Below are positions 43,546 through 51,033 of a DNA stretch of 64,000 nucleotides, in pieces. This DNA comes from JAJTFW01 sp964534995 (GTDB lineage Bacteria; Bacteroidota; Bacteroidia; AKYH767-A; OLB10). The notes under the pieces were generated by a model. That model worked only from the letters and a program-made list of their open reading frames with translations, ran no database searches and was not told the origin of the DNA. A program made the position numbers and the translations under genes. Numbering within the stretch: position 1 is the first letter of the stretch; every line of letters begins with the position of its first letter. The DNA lies in assembly GCA_964534995.1 (NCBI GenBank), contig CAZHSC010000006.1, positions 1-64,000 on the forward strand, written 5' to 3'.

Positions 43546-44271
43546 GTGAATCTTGTGCTTGATATCGGCAATACAGCCGTTAAATACGCCCTCTTTGAAG
43601 GCAACCGGATTATGCTGAACGGCATAGTGAATGGCAATGATGTTAACGGGATACTTTCTGATGTAAACAGATATACTGTTCAAAAGGCTATTATTTCTGC
43701 CGTCAGTGCTTTACCAAAGGATCTGGATATGCTATTGCAAAAGGCGGGCAGCTATTTCTTCTTTGATGAAAATACGCCGGTACCCATTCGCAACGCCTAC
43801 GAAACCCCGGCCACACTGGGTCGCGACAGGCTTGCAAATGCCTGTGCCGCCCATGAAATTTTTCCCGATTCCGATGTGCTTGTAATTGATGCCGGCACCT
43901 GCCTCAAGTTTGATGTGCTGACGGCAAATGGTGTTTACCTGGGAGGAGCTATATCACCGGGCCTGATGATGAGGTTTCAGGCCCTGCATCATTATACGGA
44001 AAACCTGCCCCTGCTGCAACCAGTCACATCGCCCGGATTGACCGGTTCGTCCACCCAGGCTTCTATTCAGTCGGGTGTGGTAAATGGCATGATCGCCGAA
44101 ATAGAAGGTGTTGTCCGGCAATACCAGGTTCTTTACCCGCGTTTGGAACTGGTAATAACAGGGGGAGATGCAGCTTTCTTTTTAAATCATCTTAAATCCC
44201 GCATCTTTGCTGACCCTTTATTAACGCTAAAAGGCCTACATACCATTCTATTGTTTCAAGCCCATGAGTAA
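43546..44271 (+). CDS. coaX: Type III pantothenate kinase
   Basis: 241 residues from a GTG start that matches the family start NLVLDIGNTAVKYALF. It phosphorylates pantothenate in the first step of CoA synthesis. Motifs: DIGNT phosphate loop, the TLGRDRLANACAA region, the DAGTCLKFDVL substrate/metal segment, GGAISPGLMMRFQALH, and ITGGDAAFF. The GTG directly follows a CTTTGTG sequence, but no convincing promoter was resolved. It overlaps the next gene by 8 bp. Confidence 0.95.
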   Translation: MNLVLDIGNTAVKYALFEGNRIMLNGIVNGNDVNGILSDVNRYTVQKAIISAVSALPKDLDMLLQKAGSYFFFDENTPVPIRNAYETPATLGRDRLANACAAHEIFPDSDVLVIDAGTCLKFDVLTANGVYLGGAISPGLMMRFQALHHYTENLPLLQPVTSPGLTGSSTQASIQSGVVNGMIAEIEGVVRQYQVLYPRLELVITGGDAAFFLNHLKSRIFADPLLTLKGLHTILLFQAHE

Positions 44272-45535
44272 ATTCAGTAAATTGATTATCAGTTCTCTGT
44301 TGCTGTTTTCCTTTCTGCAGTCACAGGCCCAGACAAGCACCGTTTCCCCTTATTCACGTTTTGGTCCCGGTGAATTGTTGTTTACCGGATTTGCCCATCA
44401 GCGGGGTATGGGCGGTACTTCGCTGGCAGAAAGTTATATAGGGAGACTGAATTTTTCAAACCCGGCCAGTTATGCATACGATTCATTAATGGTCTTCGAA
44501 TTTGGAATTAGTGGCGAAAGGGTATGGCTCAAACAGGAGGATGCGGAAAGTAAAAAGTATAATGCAAAACTGGAGTACCTGGTTATAGGTTTCCCGCTGT
44601 TAAAGAATAAAATAGGCCTGGCATTTGGTATGATACCCTATAGTGGTATCGGATATTCTATACAAACATCCAGTCCGCTCGATTCGGGAAATACCTTGTA
44701 TACAACCTATGAAGGAACGGGTGGCTATAACCGTTATTTTTTAGGTACCGGAATAAAAGTAACTAAATCACTGTCTCTGGGAGTAAATGCTTCTTACCTG
44801 TATGGCTCCACGGAGCAAATGAGAATTGTTGAGTTTTCCGACCCCGATTTTATGGGGACAAGGGTGCTGGATAATACCACTATCGGTGATGTGCTGCTGG
44901 ATTTCGGTCTGCTATGGAAGTTAAAGCTTTCTGATAAGTACAGCCTTTCCTTCGGGGCCAATGCTTCTCTTGCCAGAGAAATGAAAGCCAAACGCTCCTA
45001 TCTCTGGGAAAACTTCAGGGTGAATTCGGTTGGAAGTCAGTTTTCAAGAGATACGGTACAGTATATCGAAGATGAAAAAGGGGAAGTATTGCTTCCAATG
45101 ATGGCCGGTGCGGGCGTCCAACTGGCCAGAGGAGATAAATGGTTGCTGCAGTCTGACTTCCGTTATCAGGAATGGAGCGGCTACGAATCGTTTAAAGGGA
45201 AAGACAGTCTGCAAAACAGCATGCGATTTTCCTTAGGTGGACAGTTCATCCTTGATCCGAAAGGAACCCGGTTTATAGATAGACTCAATTTCAGAGCCGG
45301 TTTGTTTTATGAACACTCCTATTTGCAATTGAGAAGTAATAGTATTGAAGATAAAGGGATTAGCCTGGGTATTGGACTTCCATTGCGAAAAGCTTATCAA
45401 TCCATGATAAATATTGCCCTGGAAGCCGGCCAGCGTGGCACAACCGAAAGCAACCTGATCAGAGAGCGTTATGTACGAGCTGTTATCGGTATTACTTTTA
45501 ATGAAAACTGGTTCCAAAAAAGAAGGTTTGAATAA
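44264..45535 (+). CDS. Outer-membrane beta-barrel protein
   Basis: 423 residues with a signal peptide (KLIISSLLLFSFLQSQAQ). It opens TVSPYSRFGPGELLFTGFAHQRGMGGTS, a start often seen in FadL/OmpP1-like barrels of Bacteroidota. Alternating strands continue to a C-terminal strand with AVIGITFNENWFQKRRFE. The usual FadL hatch motif is not evident, so a transport role is only inferred. It overlaps coaX by 8 bp and precedes lptC, an arrangement I recall from other Bacteroidota, so an envelope function is likely. Confidence 0.78.
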   Translation: MSKFSKLIISSLLLFSFLQSQAQTSTVSPYSRFGPGELLFTGFAHQRGMGGTSLAESYIGRLNFSNPASYAYDSLMVFEFGISGERVWLKQEDAESKKYNAKLEYLVIGFPLLKNKIGLAFGMIPYSGIGYSIQTSSPLDSGNTLYTTYEGTGGYNRYFLGTGIKVTKSLSLGVNASYLYGSTEQMRIVEFSDPDFMGTRVLDNTTIGDVLLDFGLLWKLKLSDKYSLSFGANASLAREMKAKRSYLWENFRVNSVGSQFSRDTVQYIEDEKGEVLLPMMAGAGVQLARGDKWLLQSDFRYQEWSGYESFKGKDSLQNSMRFSLGGQFILDPKGTRFIDRLNFRAGLFYEHSYLQLRSNSIEDKGISLGIGLPLRKAYQSMINIALEAGQRGTTESNLIRERYVRAVIGITFNENWFQKRRFE

Positions 45536-45572
45536 TTGTCATCAACATAGGGCCCTGAGCTTTTTACTGAGC

Positions 45573-46112
45573 ATGAAATATGCATTTCTTTTTTTAGTAG
45601 CTTTAGCTTGTATTTTCAGTGCTTGCGAAAATGATCAGTCAGAAATAAAAAGAGTCACCGAGCGAACCAACGAACCGGTGGAACATATCAAAGGCCTGGA
45701 AACCCTGTACAGTGATTCAGGTCTGGTGAGAGTAAGGGTGAGGGCTGCTGAATTAAAAAAACTCACTTCTCCCACCAATATTACCGAAATGCCGCTGGGG
45801 ATTCATATCGAGTTTTTTGATACGGAAATGAAGGTGGAATCCGAATTAAAGGCGAAGTACGCCGTACATTATGAGAATGAAAGAATATGGGAGGCAAAAA
45901 AGGATGTGGTTGTTGTAAATAAGAAGGGAGAAATGCTGAATACCGAATTGTTGATATGGAATGAGAGAAGTGAAAAGTTAACCAGCGATCAGCACGTAAA
46001 GATCTCCACCAAAGATGAAATTATTTACGGCAATGGTTTTGAAGCCAATCAGGATTTCAGTGTTTATAAAATCTTCAATGTAAGAGGCCGCATTAACCTT
46101 AAAAAACAGTGA
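45573..46112 (+). CDS. lptC: LPS export protein LptC (lipoprotein form)
   Basis: 179 residues from the ATG at 45573. A lipoprotein-like signal KYAFLFLVALACIFSAC is followed by an LptC-like beta-jellyroll. Supporting segments are ETLYSDSGLVRVRVRAAELKK, IHIEFFDTEMKVESELKAKYAVHYEN and IIYGNGFEANQDF (typical LptC strands). LptC hands LPS from LptBFG to LptA in the periplasm. The longer frame back to 45471 overlaps the barrel gene and lacks a signal. The 61-codon membrane gene begins one base after its stop. Confidence 0.82.
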   Translation: MKYAFLFLVALACIFSACENDQSEIKRVTERTNEPVEHIKGLETLYSDSGLVRVRVRAAELKKLTSPTNITEMPLGIHIEFFDTEMKVESELKAKYAVHYENERIWEAKKDVVVVNKKGEMLNTELLIWNERSEKLTSDQHVKISTKDEIIYGNGFEANQDFSVYKIFNVRGRINLKKQ

Positions 46113-46113
46113 A

Positions 46114-46299
46114 ATGTTAAGGGTGCTTGAACTTTCATGGCTGGTGATAGTACTGCTGGGAACCTCCCTCGGTACCTTCAAATGGATCACCGAAGGCATA
46201 ACTTCAGCCCTGTGGTTTTTTATCTTTACCCTTGTGGCCTTCATTTTCTGGCAGATACGCAGAAAGCAGCGGATCCGAATGGAAAAGAGAGAAAAGTAA
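46114..46299 (+). CDS. Small two-pass membrane protein
   Basis: 61 residues with two hydrophobic segments (about 7-22 and 31-47, ITSALWFFIFTLVAFIFWQ) and a basic C-terminus (RRKQRIRMEKREK), predicted cytoplasmic. Spacing of one base to lptC makes it almost certainly translated with it. Small proteins of this type sit next to lptC in other Bacteroidota as I recall. No function assigned. Confidence 0.72.
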   Translation: MLRVLELSWLVIVLLGTSLGTFKWITEGITSALWFFIFTLVAFIFWQIRRKQRIRMEKREK

Positions 46300-46450
46300 A
46301 AGACGCTGCGTCAATTGCTATGAATCATTTCCTGGTTCAATCATAAAGCTATGATTTACAGGTGTCAATGAACCTCTTGTTTCGCATTAATAGTTTCCAC
46401 TTTCAAGAATTGTCGTATATTCGCAGCCTCTAATTCGAAAAAAATATATT

Positions 46451-48541
46451 ATGGCAGTTATTGAGAAAATCAGGGGTAAAGCAGGCTTGCTGATCGGTAT
46501 TGTTGGATTCAGTCTTGCAGCATTTATTCTTGGAGATTTTTTCTCCACACGCAGTGGCTTTATGAGTAGCAATGAATCTACCGTAGGAGAGATAAAAGGC
46601 AAAAAAATTAATGTCATGGATTTTGAAGCCCGTGTGCAAACACAGGTCGATAATTATAAACTGCAGTCATCTACCGAAACAGTAGACCAGAATACCATGG
46701 ATCAGCTTCGTGAGCAATCATGGAATCAGTTGGTCAATGAGATGGTCATGAATCCTCAGTATGAGAAACTGGGTCTTACCTGTTCACCCAGAGAGTTGCT
46801 GGATATGGTACAGGGTAAAGAACCGCATCCGCAGATTAAGCAGGCTTTTACCGACCCTAAAACAGGGGTTTTCAATCCGGCCAATGTGGTTAACTTTCTG
46901 AAGAACATGGACAATGATGCTACAGGAAGGACACGCCAGCAGTGGGTGCTTTTTGAAAATGCCATACGTGAAGAAAGAATTCAGCAGAAGTATTATAACC
47001 TGATCAAACAGGGAATGTATGTCAGCAAGCCGGAAGCCCGCGATGATTTCTTTGCCCGTAGCAAAATGGCAAACCTTCGTTTTGTGATGCTTCCTTATTC
47101 AAGCATTTCCGACAGTACGGTGGAGGTGACCGATGCCGATCTTAAGACCTTGTATACGGCTACCATGAAGAAATATAAGCAGGAAGCAAGTGCCAACCTG
47201 GATTATATCACTTTTGAAATTAGGCCCAGTGATGCGGACCGTCAGGCAGCGATGTATGCGATTACACAACTGGCAGATTCCTTCAGAACAGCCGCCAATG
47301 ACTCCGTGTTTGTAGCCTTGAACAGCGACAGCCCATTTAACACCGCTTACAACAAAAAAGGTACGTTGCCATTTTCTATTGATTCTGTAATGTTCAATGC
47401 TCCGCTTGGATATGTAGTGGGCCCCTTTGAAGAAGGTGGACAATTCCGCCTTGCCAAGTTATCGTCTGTGAAAATGATGCCCGATTCCGTCAAGGCTTCC
47501 CACATCCTTTTAAAACTGGACGGTGCCGTAAAAGATACGGTTTTGGCTCGTGCCGACAGCATTAAAAACGCCTTGAAAGCCGGCGCTGATTTCAAAGCAT
47601 TATCCGATAAATATTCTACCGACGAAGGCTCCAAACTGAAGGGTGGTGACCTCGGCTGGTTTACACCCGGTATGATGGTGGCAGAATTTAATGATGCCTG
47701 CTTCCAGGGAAACAAAGGAGATTATACGATCGTTCAGACCCAGTTTGGGGTTCATATTATTCATATTGTGGATCAAGGTAAAGCGAGCCGTCAGGTTAGG
47801 GTGGCTTACGTTGATAAGAAAATTGAGCCCAGCACCAAAACCTATCAGGCAGTTTATTCAAAAGCGAATGAATTTGCGGCCAAAAACACCACGGCCGAAA
47901 GCTTTGAAAAATCCATTACTGAGCAGAAGCTTACCAAGATATCTGAACCCAATATCATGGAAAACGCTCGGCAGGTAGGGCCCCTTGAAAATTCACGTGA
48001 GATGGTACGCTGGGCATTTACCGCTGAACCCGGTGAAGTATCTAAAGCTTTCGAATTCGGCAATCGTTTTGTGATTGCTAAACTGAACGAACGTCGGGAA
48101 AAGGGTTACAGTACGATGGAACAGGTGAAAGATCAGCTGAGCGCGGAAATACGTCGTGATAAGAAAGCGAAAATGTTAAAAGAAAAGTTGATGAAGGGTG
48201 GCAATAGTATTGATGCGGTTGCCGCATCGGTTACTCAGCCTGTGCAAACCGCAGCTTCTGTTTCCTTTGCTTCTCCTATGCTTGCAAATAGCGGTATGGA
48301 ATCCTTTGTGGTAGGCTATGCCATGGCCATGAAACAAGGACAGCTTTCTCCTCCGCTCAAAGGACTTAATGGAGTATTTGTAGTGCTGGTTGATAATTTT
48401 ACCGACATTAAGGAACCTGCCGATCTGAAAGAAGCTAAAATGCAACTACGTTCACAGCTGCAGAACAGAAGCCAATATGAATCGTACAACGCCCTGCGTG
48501 AAAAAGCGGGAATTGTGGATAAACGATCAAGGTTTTATTAA
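46451..48541 (+). CDS. Membrane-anchored peptidyl-prolyl isomerase (PpiD/SurA-type)
   Basis: 696 residues. A short cytoplasmic N-terminus and a membrane anchor (about 10-32, KAGLLIGIVGFSLAAFILGDFF) are followed by a SurA-N-like region (about 35-200). A parvulin domain lies at about 345-445 (KASHILLKLDGAVKD, GGDLGWFTPGMMV, QFGVHIIHIV), with a second, degenerate rotamase-like part further on. It folds outer-membrane proteins in the periplasm. It follows lptC and the small membrane gene after 151 bp with a -7-like box (TATATTCG, 46416-46423) and ends at a strong terminator. Confidence 0.9.
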   Translation: MAVIEKIRGKAGLLIGIVGFSLAAFILGDFFSTRSGFMSSNESTVGEIKGKKINVMDFEARVQTQVDNYKLQSSTETVDQNTMDQLREQSWNQLVNEMVMNPQYEKLGLTCSPRELLDMVQGKEPHPQIKQAFTDPKTGVFNPANVVNFLKNMDNDATGRTRQQWVLFENAIREERIQQKYYNLIKQGMYVSKPEARDDFFARSKMANLRFVMLPYSSISDSTVEVTDADLKTLYTATMKKYKQEASANLDYITFEIRPSDADRQAAMYAITQLADSFRTAANDSVFVALNSDSPFNTAYNKKGTLPFSIDSVMFNAPLGYVVGPFEEGGQFRLAKLSSVKMMPDSVKASHILLKLDGAVKDTVLARADSIKNALKAGADFKALSDKYSTDEGSKLKGGDLGWFTPGMMVAEFNDACFQGNKGDYTIVQTQFGVHIIHIVDQGKASRQVRVAYVDKKIEPSTKTYQAVYSKANEFAAKNTTAESFEKSITEQKLTKISEPNIMENARQVGPLENSREMVRWAFTAEPGEVSKAFEFGNRFVIAKLNERREKGYSTMEQVKDQLSAEIRRDKKAKMLKEKLMKGGNSIDAVAASVTQPVQTAASVSFASPMLANSGMESFVVGYAMAMKQGQLSPPLKGLNGVFVVLVDNFTDIKEPADLKEAKMQLRSQLQNRSQYESYNALREKAGIVDKRSRFY

Positions 48542-48602
48542 GAATCCCCTGAAGGCCACTATCTTTCAGTTGCCTCACTTATAAAAGTATTATTCCAGCA
48601 GG

Positions 48603-48638
48603 GAGGCTGTCTTAAATTTAGGGCAGCCTCTTTGTTTT
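48603..48638 (+). terminator. Intrinsic terminator of the PPIase gene
   Basis: GAGGCTG (48603-48609) pairs with CAGCCTC (48624-48630), extended by T·G and C-G pairs, and is followed by TTTGTTTTT. Confidence 0.8.
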
Positions 48639-48656
48639 TATCTAGCGGAGCCGGAA

Positions 48657-49478
48657 TTACTTCCAGAGGTTTTTATGTGCCAGCTTTACTTTACCCCTGA
48701 AGAAAATTTTTGTGCTTTTCTCAAATGAAGTGGTGAAATCAGAGATGAAAAAACGTTGCTTTTTTACTTTTCCCGTGTTCAATAATTGCTTTTCATCCAG
48801 CACCTGCTTCACGTATTGCGCAACAATTCTGGCCGAATCAATAATATTCACCTTACCCTTGTAATACTGTTCTATTTCAGGTTGAATAAGCGGATAGTGG
48901 GTGCATCCTAAAATAAGGCTGTCGATATGCTTCAGTTTAGGGCGGGAAAGGTAATCGTTGATAATCGTTTTAGAGATCTTGTTATTGAAGAATCCCTCCT
49001 CAATCATTGGAGCCAGTAATGGGGTAGCCAGAGAAGAAACTGAAATTTTTTTTGAAGCCGCTTTTATCTTGAGCGCGTAAACATCCGATTTGATAGTTGC
49101 CTTGGTGCCAATAACACCCACATTCCGTGCAGATGAATTTTCAGTGACATATTCCACTACCGGGTCAATTACATTGATAACAATGGCTTTGTTGCCTGCA
49201 TGCTTCTTTACCGTTTCATAAGCTACCGATGAAATGCTGTTGCAGGCAATGATAATGGCTTTGCAATGAAAACTGAGTAAGAAGTCACAGATGCCAATGG
49301 ACCATTTGCGAATGGATTCCGGTGATTTATCCCCATAGGGTAAATGAGCGGTATCGCCGAAATAAATCAGGCTTTCATCGGGTATTAATTCATGGATGGC
49401 GCTTGCCACGGTAAGTCCGCCAATGCCCGAATCAAAAATTCCGAGCGGCCTTGAAGATGGGGAGGTGTTGCGGGCCAT
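48657..49478 (-). CDS. murI: Glutamate racemase
   Basis: 273 residues from the ATG at 49478. It makes D-glutamate for peptidoglycan. The two catalytic Cys motifs are present (ACNSIS and LGCTHYPLI), with IFDSGIGGLTVASAI, FGDTAHLPYGDKS and the Asp-His region expected of the family. A TTG at 49484 could add two residues but lies in a TAATTTTG -7-like box (49489-49482), so the ATG is preferred. It ends the cluster bamA, skp-like, skp-like, murI. Confidence 0.95.
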   Translation of the reverse strand: MARNTSPSSRPLGIFDSGIGGLTVASAIHELIPDESLIYFGDTAHLPYGDKSPESIRKWSIGICDFLLSFHCKAIIIACNSISSVAYETVKKHAGNKAIVINVIDPVVEYVTENSSARNVGVIGTKATIKSDVYALKIKAASKKISVSSLATPLLAPMIEEGFFNNKISKTIINDYLSRPKLKHIDSLILGCTHYPLIQPEIEQYYKGKVNIIDSARIVAQYVKQVLDEKQLLNTGKVKKQRFFISDFTTSFEKSTKIFFRGKVKLAHKNLWK

Positions 49479-49556
49479 ATTCAAAATTAAAAAAATTACT
49501 GATGTAAGGGTGCATGCTACAATTTGACCCTAACATTCATAAGGAACTTTAAAACA

Positions 49557-49591
49557 ATAAAGGCTGTTTCCAATCAGGAAACAGCCTTTAT
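49557..49591 (-). terminator. Strong intrinsic terminator after the second skp-like gene
   Basis: A 15-bp perfect stem (49557-49571 and 49577-49591) with a 5-nt loop. On the minus strand it is followed by TGTTTTAAAG. It separates the skp-like genes from murI. Confidence 0.85.
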
Positions 49592-49608
49592 GAAAGATAT
49601 GGTTTTCT

Positions 49609-50121
49609 TTATTTCAGTCCCAGCTTGCCTTTAACAAGGGGCAATACGTCATCAGATTCCTGTGCAAAGAGCAGGGTGCCCGCGCTGGAATCGAAGATAT
49701 ATGAAAACTTGTTGTCCTTGGCCACTGCGTTGATAGCTTCTTCCGCCTTTTTCAGAATGGGAGTGTATAACTCTTCCTTTTTCTTTTGCATGGAACTTTG
49801 GGCGGATTCCTGGAAGGATTGGATACGCTCTTCAAGGTCGCTGATTTCTTTAAGCTTCGCATCACGGATAGGATCAGCCATTGCGCCTTCTTTTGATTTG
49901 AAGTCCGATATCTTTCCCTGATATTCAGCCGTCATAGTTTTTAACTGATTTTCGAGGGAGGCGCCAAATTTCTGAAGTGTGGAATCAGCATTTTTGGTTT
50001 CGGGCATAAGGCTTAGCAATTGCGTGGAATTGATATGTCCGAATTTGAGTGTACTCTGGGCTTGCAGCTGTACTGAGAGGCCAAACAGAATGCCACAGAG
50101 GATGGCAAAGAATCTTGTCAT
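49609..50121 (-). CDS. OmpH/Skp-family periplasmic chaperone
   Basis: 170 residues with a signal peptide (about 1-21, ending LQAQ). The OmpH fold follows: FGHINSTQLLSLMPE at the start, long coiled-coil helices (about 45-130), and the closing strands AVAKDNKFSYIFDSSAGTLLF. It binds unfolded outer-membrane proteins on the way to BamA. It follows a longer paralogue after 37 bp, and bamA lies further upstream. Confidence 0.92.
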   Translation of the reverse strand: MTRFFAILCGILFGLSVQLQAQSTLKFGHINSTQLLSLMPETKNADSTLQKFGASLENQLKTMTAEYQGKISDFKSKEGAMADPIRDAKLKEISDLEERIQSFQESAQSSMQKKKEELYTPILKKAEEAINAVAKDNKFSYIFDSSAGTLLFAQESDDVLPLVKGKLGLK

Positions 50122-50158
50122 GATAAATGGAATTATTTTAATTGTATGGATTTAGTTA

Positions 50159-50770
50159 TTATTTACGGTCATCAGAACCACCTCCGCCGGAGGGTGTTTC
50201 TTTTCCGGGTTCACCGGATTTGCTTCCGCCGTCGGATTGACCTTTGGTGCCGGCCTTATAACCCATTGCGGCTAATACATCATCACTCTTGTCGTATTTG
50301 GGATTGGTGTATAACATGACAAGATCACCTGATTTGTCGAAAATGACAGCGTAACCCTGGTCAGTTGCCATTTTTTTAACGGCATTATAGATTTTATCCT
50401 GTATCGGTTTTATCAACTCTTGCTTTTTCTTAAATAACTCACCTTCATAACCGAATTTCTGCTTCTGAAATTCCTTTACCTCTTTCTCTTTGTTGGTAAT
50501 TTCCTGCTCACGCTTTCTGCGCATTTCCTCAGTCAGCAGTATCTGTTCAGCCTGGTAATCTTTGTACAATTTATCGATGACCGAATATTTTGCTTCGATG
50601 TCTTTCTGCCATGCTATACTTAACTGATCCAGCTGTTGCTGGGCTGCCTTGTATTCGGATATATTGTCAAGAATATATTGCGAATCGATGTACGCATATT
50701 TCTGCGCGAAAACGGATGAACCGGATAACATGCCGGTTGCAAGGATGAGAGCTAAGATGAACTTCTTCAT
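50159..50770 (-). CDS. OmpH/Skp-family periplasmic chaperone with Gly/Ser tail
   Basis: 203 residues. A signal peptide (about 1-22, ending SSVFAQ) is followed by YAYIDSQYILDNISEYKAAQQQLD, a long Lys/Glu-rich coiled coil (about 45-130), and AVKKMATDQGYAVIFDKSGDLVMLYTNPKYD. Unlike its neighbour it carries a low-complexity C-terminal tail of Gly, Ser, Lys and Pro (about 172-203). It has its own well-formed promoter 43 bp upstream, and the second skp-like gene follows on the same transcript. Confidence 0.92.
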   Translation of the reverse strand: MKKFILALILATGMLSGSSVFAQKYAYIDSQYILDNISEYKAAQQQLDQLSIAWQKDIEAKYSVIDKLYKDYQAEQILLTEEMRRKREQEITNKEKEVKEFQKQKFGYEGELFKKKQELIKPIQDKIYNAVKKMATDQGYAVIFDKSGDLVMLYTNPKYDKSDDVLAAMGYKAGTKGQSDGGSKSGEPGKETPSGGGGSDDRK

Positions 50771-50812
50771 AAGTTGGGGTTTTATCTGTCCCGCTTTTTC
50801 AAATTATCGTGC

Positions 50813-50844
50813 CAAATTTACCGATTTTATCCTAAGCGGCCAAA
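50813..50844 (-). promoter_or_regulatory. Promoter of the skp-like pair
   Basis: TTTG (50844-50841), a 20-bp spacer and TAAATTTG (50820-50813) match the Bacteroidota consensus in sequence and spacing, 43 bp before the ATG. This is among the clearest promoters in the window. Confidence 0.65.
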
Positions 50845-51033
50845 GTGTTAAGTGAATTCATATTTATACAGAATTATGTAAATCAAGGGTTTGAAAAGAA
50901 TATGTTGCAGGTGCTTGCAATGATACTAGCGGGAAACCTTTGGTTTCTTTACTCATTCTTCATTTGATTAATCGGGAATTGTCAGACAGGCTCCGCAAGA
51001 GGGTACGATGCTGACTGGCAAGCGACGGCTGCT

